DNA of 64,000 bases, taken from NCBI GenBank assembly GCA_016712345.1, contig JADJRH010000011.1:806001-870000 (forward strand), given 5' to 3'. Position 1 is the first letter of the stretch, and each line of letters opens with the position of its first letter. The stretch comes from Polyangiaceae bacterium (GTDB lineage: Bacteria > Myxococcota_A > Polyangia > Polyangiales > Polyangiaceae). The notes under the pieces were generated by a model. It was not told the DNA's origin, did not search any database, and was given only the letters and a program-made list of their open reading frames with translations. The position numbers were made by a program, and so were the translations under genes. Shown in pieces: positions 9,793 to 18,832 of the stretch.

Positions 9793-10461
9793 ATGAAACA
9801 CAACGCGCGATCCGCAGCGGCAGGTTGCCTGGCTCTCGGGGTTTCCGTTCTGGTGGCTCTACCGAGTGCTCGGGCCGACGAGCCGGTCCCCACTTCCAAC
9901 GGCTCCACAAATGTGACTTCACCGCAGCCAACGACCGGCAATTCAGCCCCGCAGGGTGAGTATACCCAAGCAGTCTACCCGTTGCCTGCGCCTCAACCGG
10001 TGTACACCGGCCTCACGGTGGATTCTACCGGTGAATACAGCGAAGCTCCAGTAGGTTACCACTACGAGAAAAAGTCTCATCTCGCTCCCATTATCGTGGG
10101 TGTGTCCGGTTTTGGGTTGGGCTACCTTGCCGCGGCTGCCACCGGTTTTTTGGGCATTGCCGCCAACCTTACCACCTCCGGCCCGCGGACAGACTTCCCC
10201 CTTATGTTCATTCCAATTGCGGGGCCGTTTGCCGCTTTGGCTTCGCAGCCTGAAAACCAGCGGTCAGACGGTTTCACCGCTGCGCTTTCGGTCATGGGCG
10301 GTGCGCAGATTGCGGGCGCAAGTGTACTCATTGCCGGCATCGCGATGGGTAAGCGAACAGTGCTTGTGGAGGACAAGCCGAAAAGAGTAAAAGAAACTTG
10401 GGCTGTGCTTCCGGTGGTGAGCCCCGACCAAGGCGGCGTCGCTTTTCATGGAACTTTCTGA
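9793..10461 (+). CDS. Hypothetical exported membrane protein
   Basis: ATG 9793 (MKHNARS) was chosen over 9775 because it opens directly into a signal peptide (AAGCLALGVSVLVALPSARADE). The 222-residue product has a Ser/Thr/Pro/Gln-rich segment, then two hydrophobic helix pairs (HLAPIIVGVSGFGLGYLAAAA; MGGAQIAGASVLIAGIAMG). Similar small proteins, signal plus two membrane helices, are frequent in Myxococcota genomes, but I recognise no family. Single gene, divergent from the DUF1553 gene and convergent with the PYP operon. Confidence 0.75.
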   Translation: MKHNARSAAAGCLALGVSVLVALPSARADEPVPTSNGSTNVTSPQPTTGNSAPQGEYTQAVYPLPAPQPVYTGLTVDSTGEYSEAPVGYHYEKKSHLAPIIVGVSGFGLGYLAAAATGFLGIAANLTTSGPRTDFPLMFIPIAGPFAALASQPENQRSDGFTAALSVMGGAQIAGASVLIAGIAMGKRTVLVEDKPKRVKETWAVLPVVSPDQGGVAFHGTF

Positions 10462-10477
10462 GTCACCGGGCGCTTGA

Positions 10478-10693
10478 CTAAAGAAACGAGAGGAAGGTAG
10501 CAGCGTCGAGCATTTCAGGATCCGGCGCCGCACCTTCCCATGGAAGGTTTCCAAGCACGTCTTCTGCCGTTCGGCCCGCCCAGTTGATGGGTATACTCCG
10601 CGCCGCCTTCTCAGGTTCGACAATGAATGTGCCGCGCACCCTCCGTGGCTTGGGAGGTAAGATCGGCGCAACCTTGACGCGTGTCACGTTCAC
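10478..10693 (-). CDS. Small hypothetical protein, last gene of kinase/PYP operon
   Basis: A 71-residue ORF starts at GTG 10693, overlapping the preceding gene's TGA by four bases (GTGA), which suggests translational coupling. It is basic in the first half (RVKVAPILPPKPRRVRG) and acidic toward the end. There is no signal peptide or membrane helix. I do not recognise it; the overlap and operon position are the main evidence that it is real. Confidence 0.6.
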   Translation of the reverse strand: MNVTRVKVAPILPPKPRRVRGTFIVEPEKAARSIPINWAGRTAEDVLGNLPWEGAAPDPEMLDAATFLSFL

Positions 10694-11787
10694 TGTCGGC
10701 TCTCCACCATACGCGGGGCTCGGCGAAGCGCGAGCCGAATGTTGTCAAATCCGCGCTCACCCGCGTGAAGAACCGCGTCGACCGCGGCACGCCGCTCGTA
10801 CGATATTACCACAATGGTACACATTGCGGAGCCGGCGGCCGCACATTCCACTTCGCGCGCGACGAGTCTTCTACCCGCAATTGAACTGAGCACCGCCGAG
10901 AAACTGCCAGCCAGAAGATGACAAGCCAAATCGGTGCGTTGAGGTGATTCTACCGACCGCAGTTTGGGAACTGCTTCCGCGAGTGCGCTTCGAGCAACGT
11001 CGACTCGCAGAATTCCTTCAGCCGTCGAAGAAAAGTCAAAGGATGCCAGTCCAAATCCTCGCTCACCGTAATAGGTTGCAACGCGTGTAGCCACCTCGGC
11101 CATGGGCAGTTCACGAAGTGATCTACCCGTTTGTTCCAATACTGAAGCTTCCAAATCTACCGCGGTTCGCCGGCCCCACTGCACTCCCCACTCTGTACTA
11201 AAGAGCTGCCACGCTTCCGGCGCGAGGCGCTCACACGTGGTTCGAAGGGCTGAAAAAAGAGCCGCAGGCGCGTCGATAAATCGCCTTTCGAGTTCATCTC
11301 GGAGCACGCCCTCGCGATCTTCATTCGGGGCGAGGTTGCGCTGCAACGCGGCGAGCTTTTCGGCCGGAAAATCGGGGCGCGGCGCGGTCACACGTTGGCG
11401 ATTGATGAGGAGGTAAAACCGCGCCGCCGCGGGTACTCGGAGAAGTTCAACCGACACTTCCTGCGCGCCGAACTTGAAGTCGAAAATGTAATCGAATCGC
11501 ACCCGTTTTTGCGGGTCTGCCTCGTTTACAAACGCCCGAAATCGGCCCTCAAACTCTTGTGTACTCGTGCAAGGCGCGATGTCGGTGAAAAAGTTTCTAC
11601 CGAGCACCTGATTGCGATCGAGGCGCGCGAGGCGTGATTCGTACAGGTTGTAGCGGAGAATAATCCCTTCTTCGTCGAGCGAGATCACTCCAAACGGAAG
11701 GGCATCAAGTTCGGCGTCGGACCGTTCATCAATGGTGGACGCGTTGAAGGAACTGGGGATGACGGAGCTTTCAGGAATTTCGAGCAT
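10690..11787 (-). CDS. Photoactive-yellow-protein-like domain fused to V4R domain
   Basis: The N-terminal 125 residues resemble photoactive yellow protein closely: LPFGVISLDEEGIILRYN, then VLGRNFFTDIAPCT and EFEGRF. The chromophore Cys (C73, PYP C69) and its hydrogen-bond partners Tyr46 (Y42) and Glu50 (E46) are all present. The C-terminal half ends in a V4R-type domain (CHLLAGSFSAVL, then EVECAAAGSAMCTI, with the paired Cys of that family). PYP binds p-coumarate and senses blue light; V4R domains bind small hydrophobic ligands. No tyrosine ammonia-lyase or coumaryl-CoA ligase is visible in the window. It lies 14 bp downstream of a Ser/Thr kinase gene, so it probably feeds a phosphorylation pathway. 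The light-sensing role is inferred. Confidence 0.8.
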   Translation of the reverse strand: MLEIPESSVIPSSFNASTIDERSDAELDALPFGVISLDEEGIILRYNLYESRLARLDRNQVLGRNFFTDIAPCTSTQEFEGRFRAFVNEADPQKRVRFDYIFDFKFGAQEVSVELLRVPAAARFYLLINRQRVTAPRPDFPAEKLAALQRNLAPNEDREGVLRDELERRFIDAPAALFSALRTTCERLAPEAWQLFSTEWGVQWGRRTAVDLEASVLEQTGRSLRELPMAEVATRVATYYGERGFGLASFDFSSTAEGILRVDVARSALAEAVPKLRSVESPQRTDLACHLLAGSFSAVLSSIAGRRLVAREVECAAAGSAMCTIVVISYERRAAVDAVLHAGERGFDNIRLALRRAPRMVESRQ

Positions 11788-11801
11788 GGGTAGATTGGGG
11801 C

Positions 11802-12902
11802 TTACCTTAGCTTTTGGCGGATGAGTGCATCGAGAGCGGCACGCCCCGGGTTTTCAGGATCGCTCGGCGGAGGGGTGCCTGCGGAGCTTGCGCGCTCGGA
11901 CTGGATAGTGGCTGCCGCGGCGCTCGTGAAGGGGGTCGCCGCGGGTTGAGTGGTTTCGGCGCCGCGGGGTGCGCCCTCTGAAAACGGAACAATCCCCCGT
12001 GTGGAGAGCCATCCCGCGATGGCGTCCCGAAAAGCCCGCGCCGACGGCGTTCTTTCGGCCGGGTTTTTTCGCAAAGCGTTCATTAATACGGCCCACAACT
12101 TACCATCGAGTCCAACGGCGTTCGTTGGGAAAGGAGGTGGATCGTCGAGCACTCGCCGAATGACAACAATCACATCTTCCACTCCAAAAGGCGGCTTTCC
12201 GGCGATCATTTCGTAAAAGAGTACACCCATCCCCCATACGTCTGTTCGTTCGTCCGTGGGCGCCCCGCGCACCTGTTCCGGTGCCATGTAGGCAGGTGTT
12301 CCTATCAGACCACCTTCGGCGGTGAGGCGCGCGGCTTCACTTTGATCGCGGCGTGCAATTCCAAAGTCGAGCAGCTTTGGGAGCACGCCCGACGGTCCGT
12401 TGCAAAGCAGCACATTGTCAGGTTTGATATCGCGATGGATGATCCCAACCGCGTGTGCGGCGTTTAGCCCGTCAAGCAGCGGCAACATTAGAATAGCCGC
12501 TTCGGGCGCGCTGAAAGTTCCTGTTTTGTGAAGCTTTGCCCCCACCGTTTCACCCTTTACAAACTCCATGACAAGGTAGGGCACCTTCTCTTCGGTTTCG
12601 CCGTAGTCATACACCTGAACCACAGCGGGATGGTGTACCGCGGCGAGGGCGAGCGCTTCACGTTGGAGCCGCGCGTGCAGGGCTTCTGCGGGCAGTCGTA
12701 GGAGTTTGATAGCGACCTCGCGCTGTAGGGTGACTTGTTCGCCGACCCACACCGCTCCCATTCCGCCTTGAGCCAGCAACCTGACGAGTCGATACCGGCC
12801 GTCGAGCACCGTTCCAGGCAAAAACGAGCCGAAATCTGCCATCTTCACCACCTCGTCGCACGTTGCAACGGCCACATCTCGCTCCATCATACCAAAGCTC
12901 AC
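11802..12902 (-). CDS. Soluble Hanks-type Ser/Thr protein kinase
   Basis: The catalytic domain spans roughly residues 35-300: GGMGAVW (Gly-rich loop), EVAIKLL (VAIK Lys), IIHRDIKPDNVLL (catalytic loop), LDFGIAR (DFG), GTPAYMAPEQ (activation segment) and DVWGMGVLFYEM. The C-terminal about 65 residues are Ala/Pro/Thr-rich and carry no membrane helix, so it is cytoplasmic. The GTG start at 12902 is the longest option; ATG 12890 or ATG 12842 (MADFGSFLPG) are equally possible. It heads an operon with the PYP-V4R sensor and a 71-aa protein, and is divergent from the beta-helix gene by 76 bp. Confidence 0.9.
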   Translation of the reverse strand: MSFGMMERDVAVATCDEVVKMADFGSFLPGTVLDGRYRLVRLLAQGGMGAVWVGEQVTLQREVAIKLLRLPAEALHARLQREALALAAVHHPAVVQVYDYGETEEKVPYLVMEFVKGETVGAKLHKTGTFSAPEAAILMLPLLDGLNAAHAVGIIHRDIKPDNVLLCNGPSGVLPKLLDFGIARRDQSEAARLTAEGGLIGTPAYMAPEQVRGAPTDERTDVWGMGVLFYEMIAGKPPFGVEDVIVVIRRVLDDPPPFPTNAVGLDGKLWAVLMNALRKNPAERTPSARAFRDAIAGWLSTRGIVPFSEGAPRGAETTQPAATPFTSAAAATIQSERASSAGTPPPSDPENPGRAALDALIRQKLR

Positions 12903-12978
12903 ACTCCGGTGGTTCGCTTTTTTTTGTTTCGCGTGTCATCCCATCCTTTTCGGTCCAAAAGTGTGATGTACTTCATTC

Positions 12979-15240
12979 ATGAAGGTGCGGTTCGGTTGCG
13001 TTTCCGCGTTCGCCACTCTCTTGGTCTCACCGTTGGCGTTGGCCCAGGATGCCACCTCCGCCGGCAACCTGAGCGCGCCGTACCCAACGTTCGAAAACCT
13101 CTCGCTCGTGTGGGAAATCGCAGGCGATGACAATCTCAACAGCCGGGTGGGTGTTCGTTATCGAAAAAAGGGGGACACCCAATTTCGTGACGCACTCGAC
13201 TTGTACAGGATCCCCGCGGGGCAAAATGAGGGGTTTTCGTGGACCAACAAACATGCCGGCAGCGTTTGGGGTCTCACCCCCGGCACTGAATACGACGTTG
13301 AGTTAACCCTGACAGATCCCGACGGCGGCAACGCTTCAGAAGTGCTGGCCGTGTCGACCCGCGCAATCCCACAAGTTGCTTCCGGCGGCGCTTCGTTTGA
13401 CGCGACCCCAAACACGATAGACTCCATTCTCGCCGGGTCGGTTCCGGGCGATCGGATATTTCTCGCGGATGGTGTGTACGCAGAAATCGTGATTCCCAAC
13501 GACGGATCTGAAGGCGCGCCCATTGTTCTTCAGGCGAAAAATCCGGGCGGCGCCGTCATTCAGGGGGATGTTCGCATTGACGGCCGGTCCCATGTGATTG
13601 TTGAAAATCTAACCGTCCAGGGGAAGATCAAGTTTAACGATGCTTCCAATATCGTCGTCCGCGGTTGCACCATTGAAACCAACGCGGATGGCATTGTTTC
13701 GTACGGTTCAGGGCTCACGAACGGGTGGATTGTGGACAACACCATTTCAGGCCCGACCGAGTGGAAAGAGTCGGCCCTCGGGGTCAGCGGTGACAACTTG
13801 GGTGAAGGCATTCAGGTCACCGGCCCGGGCAACGTGATTGCGTTCAACAAGGTAAAAGGGTTTCGAGACTGTATATCGCTTCTGGAAGATGGGGAGGCTG
13901 TCAATCAAATCTCCGTGGACATTTATGGAAACGATCTTGAAGCGTGTGCCGATGATGCCATTGAGGCCGATTTTGCCATGGGAAACGTTCGCGTCTACCA
14001 CAACAGAATTGCGCACTCATTTATGGGAATCAGCTCCCAACCAAGCCTCGGCGGCCCCACCTATTTCGTTCGCAACGTTTTGTACAATATCGTCTACCAA
14101 GCGTTTAAACTGCAACGAACATCGTCCGGTGATGTGGGGTTTCACAATACGATTATCAAATCGGGTGATGCTTTTTCGGTCAACACCGATACTCCCATTT
14201 ATCGAGCGCACTTTTTAAACAACCTCTTTTTGGGCGGCCCGGGCGCCACGTACAACGGGTATGATTCAGGCCCCGGCAAAGTGGTCTACCTGCCCTCGGC
14301 CGATCCGTCGTCGATATTCAACTACAACGGTTACGGATCGGAATCGGGCCAAATCAGCGGGCAAATCGGGTCGACAAAGTTTGCGAGTTTTTCAGAGTTG
14401 ACAAGTTTGACATCTGAAAAAAACGCCACTCTTGTTGGGCTCGACACTTTTGGTGCATCCATTGTGTACCCAAGCGAGCCGTTCACGTCGCCGCAGGTGC
14501 CAAGCTTTGCGCTCGCGCCTTCGGGGAGCGCGGTGGACAAAGGGACAAATCTACCCAACGTGAATGATGGATTCGCGGGGAAAGCGCCCGATCTTGGCGC
14601 TCTTGAGTTGGGGCAACCCGAGCCTGTGTACGGACCCGGCGGTGTGATTGGAACGGGCGGCGGCGGCACAGGCGGTTCAGGTGGATCCGGAAACGGCGGG
14701 TCGAGTATCGGCGGTTCAGGAGGAGGGCAAGCCATCGGTGGGACCGGCGGCTCGGCGGGTGAAACACCGGGATCCAATGGGTGCTCCTGTCGCGTCGCTA
14801 CCAATTCTGGTGATGAAACAACCATGGGTAGATCGGCAACATGGATGTTCTTGGTCGCGCTGGGTGCGCTCTTTTCAAGAAAGCGCCGGCCGGCGCGTCA
14901 GGCGGTCAAGTGGGATCACTCGCACCGCGCAACCACTTCCGGCGGTGGCACCACGGGAACAGGGGGTCTACCCATTGAAAACGGGCTTGCTCTTTTGCTT
15001 CACATGGATGAAGCCGACTGGAGTGGTGTGGATTCGGTGATGGACGCGTCTGGCAACGCCAATCATGGTACTGTCATGGGCGAGCCTCCTCCCCATTTGC
15101 ATGGCGCTTGTTTACCTGTAGGGTGGCGTCATGCGGCGAGTGGCCTGTCTTTTGAGAGCGGTGAACGTTACCGGCAGTCGAACCATCAAGATGGCGGAGT
15201 TGCGCGATCTCGCGGTTTCGCTCGGCTTCACCGATGTTGA
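12979..15240 (+). CDS. Secreted right-handed beta-helix protein with MYXO-CTERM, read-through tail
   Basis: A signal peptide (LLVSPLALAQ) is followed by a fibronectin-type-III-like segment, then a parallel beta-helix of the pectate-lyase/NosD type (repeated N-x-I/V patterns such as SHVIVENLTVQG, SNIVVRGCTIETN). A Gly/Ser-rich linker leads to a MYXO-CTERM-like signal (GCSCRVA, WMFLVALGALF, SRKRRPARQ at about residues 595-640). Normally the protein would end there. Here the frame runs on for about 115 residues through LLHMDE and DASGNANHGT, a typical LamG/concanavalin start, and finally overlaps the next gene by 110 bp out of frame. The natural end is probably near base 14900; the tail looks like a decayed, fused gene fragment. 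Confidence 0.8.
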   Translation: MKVRFGCVSAFATLLVSPLALAQDATSAGNLSAPYPTFENLSLVWEIAGDDNLNSRVGVRYRKKGDTQFRDALDLYRIPAGQNEGFSWTNKHAGSVWGLTPGTEYDVELTLTDPDGGNASEVLAVSTRAIPQVASGGASFDATPNTIDSILAGSVPGDRIFLADGVYAEIVIPNDGSEGAPIVLQAKNPGGAVIQGDVRIDGRSHVIVENLTVQGKIKFNDASNIVVRGCTIETNADGIVSYGSGLTNGWIVDNTISGPTEWKESALGVSGDNLGEGIQVTGPGNVIAFNKVKGFRDCISLLEDGEAVNQISVDIYGNDLEACADDAIEADFAMGNVRVYHNRIAHSFMGISSQPSLGGPTYFVRNVLYNIVYQAFKLQRTSSGDVGFHNTIIKSGDAFSVNTDTPIYRAHFLNNLFLGGPGATYNGYDSGPGKVVYLPSADPSSIFNYNGYGSESGQISGQIGSTKFASFSELTSLTSEKNATLVGLDTFGASIVYPSEPFTSPQVPSFALAPSGSAVDKGTNLPNVNDGFAGKAPDLGALELGQPEPVYGPGGVIGTGGGGTGGSGGSGNGGSSIGGSGGGQAIGGTGGSAGETPGSNGCSCRVATNSGDETTMGRSATWMFLVALGALFSRKRRPARQAVKWDHSHRATTSGGGTTGTGGLPIENGLALLLHMDEADWSGVDSVMDASGNANHGTVMGEPPPHLHGACLPVGWRHAASGLSFESGERYRQSNHQDGGVARSRGFARLHRC

Positions 15241-15670
15241 AACGTACCTTCAGAGCGGCAACCTGATCTTCAATACCAAACTTGACGGTCAAAAGGTGGC
15301 AGGGCAATTGTCGTCTGCCATTGCTCAAACATTTGGATATCCCGACGTGGCGGTGTTGGTGCTCAGCGAGTCAGATCTAACAGCCACAGTGGACGGCAAT
15401 CCGTTCGTCGCGAGCGGCGCCGATCTGAAAAAATTGCACGTCACATTCGCATCAAAGGCCGTTGATTCCGAAGCGTTTTCGAAGCTGGATCTGGGCCGTT
15501 TTCAGCCCGATCAAGCGATTTTGGGCCCAAAGGCGATATACGTTTATTGCCCGAACGGGTATGGCACGACCAAGCTGAACAACGCGTTTTTTGAGAAAAA
15601 GCTTGGTATAGTCGCAACAACGCGCAACTGGCAAACGGTCAATCAATTGATTCAGAAAGTGCGCGGCTGA
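15131..15670 (+). CDS. DUF1697 family protein
   Basis: The 179-residue product matches the whole DUF1697 pattern: RRVACLLRAVNVTGS at the start, KMAELRDLAVSLGF, VETYLQSGNLIF, then a C-terminal TTRNWQTVNQLIQKV. Proteins of this family are cytoplasmic, about 180 residues and of unknown function. It starts inside the out-of-frame tail of the preceding reading frame, which supports the idea that the tail is not functional. It is 36 bp ahead of the ABC transporter operon but probably separate from it. Confidence 0.88.
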   Translation: MRRVACLLRAVNVTGSRTIKMAELRDLAVSLGFTDVETYLQSGNLIFNTKLDGQKVAGQLSSAIAQTFGYPDVAVLVLSESDLTATVDGNPFVASGADLKKLHVTFASKAVDSEAFSKLDLGRFQPDQAILGPKAIYVYCPNGYGTTKLNNAFFEKKLGIVATTRNWQTVNQLIQKVRG

Positions 15671-15706
15671 GCGGCACCTGAATTGCTCACCACCATCTGA
15701 GTCAAA

Positions 15707-16453
15707 ATGGACCAACCCGTCACCGGTCTGCTGCCCTCTGTTCCCCTGCGCGAAGCCGTATTTATCGCGCGTGGTCTGACAAAAGCGTATCGGATGGGAG
15801 ATGTCTCAGTGCAGGCTTTGCGCGGGGTGGATCTCGACTTGTTTGACGGTGAATTTGCTGTACTCCTCGGCCCGAGTGGAAGTGGCAAGTCTACCCTGCT
15901 CAACATTTTGGGCGGCCTTGACACCCCCACGACCGGTAAGGTCCATTACCGGGATCATGACCTTTTTCAAGCCGATGATGAAGCGCTCACCCGATACCGG
16001 CGAGAGCATGTCGGGTTTGTTTTTCAGTTTTATAATTTAATTCCATCCCTCACCGCGCGTGAAAACGTGGCGCTGGTGACCGATATCGCAGAAAACCCGC
16101 TTCGCCCCGAAGATGCACTTGAACTCGTGGGTCTCAGCGCTCGGTTGGACCATTTCCCAGCGCAAATGTCGGGTGGTGAACAGCAGCGGGTGGCAATTGC
16201 ACGTGCAGTCGCCAAACGTCCCGACGTTTTGCTCTGCGACGAGCCTACAGGCGCGCTCGATGTTCACACGGGTAAGGTTGTATTGGAGGTGCTCGCCCGT
16301 GCGAATGTGGAACTCAAGACAACTGTGGGCGTGATCACCCACAACGCGGCGATTGGTCAAATGGGAGATCGCGTCATCACAATGCACGACGGTCGGATTG
16401 CCACGGTTACCCATAACGCCACGCGCGCAAAAGCGTCGGACATCTCGTGGTGA
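15707..16453 (+). CDS. ABC transporter ATP-binding protein, MacB/LolD type
   Basis: The 248-residue ATPase carries Walker A GPSGSGKST, Q-loop VFQFYNLIPSL (typical of the LolD/MacB/FtsE group), signature MSGGEQQRVAIARA, Walker B VLLCDEPTGALD and the H-loop ITHN. It is directly followed (4 bp) by an FtsX-type permease and then by a HlyD/MacA-type adaptor, giving a complete tripartite exporter order ATPase-permease-adaptor. Such systems extrude peptides, lipids or small molecules from the inner membrane or periplasm, driven by ATP on the cytoplasmic side. An outer-membrane TolC partner is not encoded nearby. Confidence 0.93.
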   Translation: MDQPVTGLLPSVPLREAVFIARGLTKAYRMGDVSVQALRGVDLDLFDGEFAVLLGPSGSGKSTLLNILGGLDTPTTGKVHYRDHDLFQADDEALTRYRREHVGFVFQFYNLIPSLTARENVALVTDIAENPLRPEDALELVGLSARLDHFPAQMSGGEQQRVAIARAVAKRPDVLLCDEPTGALDVHTGKVVLEVLARANVELKTTVGVITHNAAIGQMGDRVITMHDGRIATVTHNATRAKASDISW

Positions 16454-16457
16454 TCGT

Positions 16458-18821
16458 ATGAAAGCCCTGACAAGAAAACTCCTGCGCGATCTGGTTCGAA
16501 TGCGGGGTCAGGCGCTCGCAATTGCCCTTGTTGTTGCGTCCGGCGTGGCTGTGTTTGTTTCCACAATGAGCGCGCTCGATTCACTCACGGCTTCGCGCGC
16601 AAATTTTTATGAACACCATCGGTTTGCCGATGTGTTTGCCCAAGCGCGCCGCGTCCCCGCCGCTGTCACGGATCGCATCGCAGAGATTCCCGGGGTGGGT
16701 AGAGTGATGGACCGCATTGTTGCCGAAGTAACAATCGATCTCGCGGGTATTGATGAACCGATCGTGGGTAGAGTCATATCTATTGAGCCGGGGAAAGAAC
16801 CTCTCCTCAATGTGCCCTACGTTCGCACCGGCCGGCTTCCTCTTCCTGGAAGAGACGATGAGGTTCTTATCAACGAAGCGTTTGCGAAGGCCAGATCGCT
16901 TTCGCTGGGCGATCGTTTTCGAGTGCTGCTCAACGGTAGAAGTAAAGAGTTGTCCATTGTTGGGATCGCTCTTTCCCCAGAGTACGTTTTTCAGGTTGGT
17001 ACCGGTCAACTCATGCCCGACGACGCTCGTTTCGGCGTGATCTGGATGGCGCGCGAACCGCTTTCGGCAGCGCTTGATATGGCCGGCGTTGCCAACGATT
17101 TTTCGATCTCCCTATCGCGCGGCGCTTCTGAATTGGATGTGATGGAGTCGGTGGACAGGGTGCTTTCACCCTACGGCGGCGGCGGCGCCTATTCACGGGC
17201 GCGTCACCCATCGGACAGCATGCTCGCCGACGAGCTGCGTCAACTTCAAACGACGGCCACCCTCATTCCGGGGATTTTTCTCGCGGTCGCCGCGTTTCTA
17301 CTCAACGTCGTCATGACGCGAACTGTACAGACCGAGCGCACTCAAATTGCCACTCTGAAGGCGTTTGGGTACACATCGGGAGAGATCGCACGGCATTACC
17401 TGTCGCTCGCCGTTCTTCTCGCTGGGGTAGGTTCGCTCCTCGGAACTGGAGTGGGAGCGGCGCTCGGCGAGGCGATGTTGAGACTCTACGCCGAATATTA
17501 CAAGTTTCCACTCACGCCGCTCACCATCACGTTTCGAACGATAGCCACAGGCGCGGCTGTCACATTGGCATCGGCGGCTGTTGGAGCTTTTAGGGCTGTG
17601 CGCAAAGCCGCATCGGAGGCCCCGGCTGAAGCGATGAAACCCGAGCCACCCGCGAGATTTACAAAGTCATGGATCGAACGGTTGGGGGTTGGAAAGCTCC
17701 TTTCCCCTTCGGGTAGAATGGTGTTGCGCAACATTGCCAGGCGGCCGCTGCGGGCGGCTTTGTCCATTGTGGGTATGTCGCTGGCAGCGGCCATTTTGGT
17801 TGTGGGTATGTTTTCGGTGGACGCATTCAACTTTGCTCTCGATGTCCAATTTGGAATGGCACAAACCGAAGACGCAGTGGTCACGTTTACCCAACCGATC
17901 GCGCAGGGCGCTGGCACCGAGTTGAGACACCTTCCAGGGGTGATGCAGTCTGAAACATTTCGAGCGGTCGGGGTGACGCTTCGTCATGGCCACCGCAAGT
18001 GGCGGACGGCGCTTATCGGTCTACCCACAGACTGTCAGTTGAAGCGTTTGGTCGACAGCGATCGGAATGTGTACGCCATTCCACCGAGTGGGGTGGCGTT
18101 GGGGGCCACCATTGCCGGAAAGCTCGGCGTCTCGCGCGGTGATGTGATTTCGGTGACGCCGATGGAGGGCGACAAAACCACCCGCGATCTGACAGTTTCA
18201 TTGATTGTGGATGAAGTGATCGGCGGGTCGGCCGTGATGGAGATCGGCCAACTGCACCGCATGCTCGGTGAAGATTTGCGGGCAAGCGGTGCTTTCGTAT
18301 CGCTCGATCCAGCTCACGAGTCCCGATTTTATAATCGAGTCAAAAACGTTCCGGCCGTGATGAGTGTGACCATGCGAAGGTCGCAGTTGGAAACATTTGA
18401 TAAAGCCCTCGACAGGAGCGTCGGTGTGATGCGCTCCATTGAAATTATACTCGCATCGATCATCGCATTTGCTGTTGTGTACAACAACGCGCGCATTGCT
18501 CTCGCTGAGCGAAGTCGCGAACTCGCGAGCCTGCGCGTGCTCGGTTTTTCGCGCGCCGAAGTATCGCGCATTTTGCTTGGGGAAATGGCATTTGCCACGC
18601 TGCTTGCTATTCCACTTGGCTTGTTTCTTGGGTACGCGATGGCCGCGGGGGTTGTGGATGCGTACGCAACAGAACTTCTGCGCATCCCTCTGATTGTGGA
18701 TCCAGCGACGTATGCAACCGCAGCCTTGACGGTTGGAATCTCAGCCCTTCTGTCAGCGCTGATCGTGCGGCGGCGGATCGATCACCTCGACCTTGTGGGT
18801 GTACTCAAAACACGCGACTGA
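16458..18821 (+). CDS. FtsX-like ABC transporter permease (duplicated core)
   Basis: ATG 16458 gives 787 residues; it lies 4 bp after the ATPase stop. The layout is TM helix (LAIALVVASGVAVFV), a large periplasmic MacB-PCD-like domain (ARRVPAAVTDRIAEIPGV), three TM helices (FLAVAAFLLNVVM; LAVLLAGVGSLLGTG; TGAAVTLASAAVGA), a second TM/PCD unit beginning near residue 460 (RRPLRAALSIVGMSLAAAI), and three final helices ending DHLDLVGVLKTRD. It therefore contains two FtsX modules in one chain, in the size class of large FtsX/LolE-like permeases of about 800 residues. It pairs with the upstream ATPase and downstream adaptor. Confidence 0.92.
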   Translation: MKALTRKLLRDLVRMRGQALAIALVVASGVAVFVSTMSALDSLTASRANFYEHHRFADVFAQARRVPAAVTDRIAEIPGVGRVMDRIVAEVTIDLAGIDEPIVGRVISIEPGKEPLLNVPYVRTGRLPLPGRDDEVLINEAFAKARSLSLGDRFRVLLNGRSKELSIVGIALSPEYVFQVGTGQLMPDDARFGVIWMAREPLSAALDMAGVANDFSISLSRGASELDVMESVDRVLSPYGGGGAYSRARHPSDSMLADELRQLQTTATLIPGIFLAVAAFLLNVVMTRTVQTERTQIATLKAFGYTSGEIARHYLSLAVLLAGVGSLLGTGVGAALGEAMLRLYAEYYKFPLTPLTITFRTIATGAAVTLASAAVGAFRAVRKAASEAPAEAMKPEPPARFTKSWIERLGVGKLLSPSGRMVLRNIARRPLRAALSIVGMSLAAAILVVGMFSVDAFNFALDVQFGMAQTEDAVVTFTQPIAQGAGTELRHLPGVMQSETFRAVGVTLRHGHRKWRTALIGLPTDCQLKRLVDSDRNVYAIPPSGVALGATIAGKLGVSRGDVISVTPMEGDKTTRDLTVSLIVDEVIGGSAVMEIGQLHRMLGEDLRASGAFVSLDPAHESRFYNRVKNVPAVMSVTMRRSQLETFDKALDRSVGVMRSIEIILASIIAFAVVYNNARIALAERSRELASLRVLGFSRAEVSRILLGEMAFATLLAIPLGLFLGYAMAAGVVDAYATELLRIPLIVDPATYATAALTVGISALLSALIVRRRIDHLDLVGVLKTRD

Positions 18822-18832
18822 AAGAAGACACC

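Noticed and set aside
10264..10671. Minus-strand ORF of 135 residues across the end of the exported protein and the 71-aa gene
   Set aside because: Overlaps two better-supported genes on opposite strands, no signal or family pattern.
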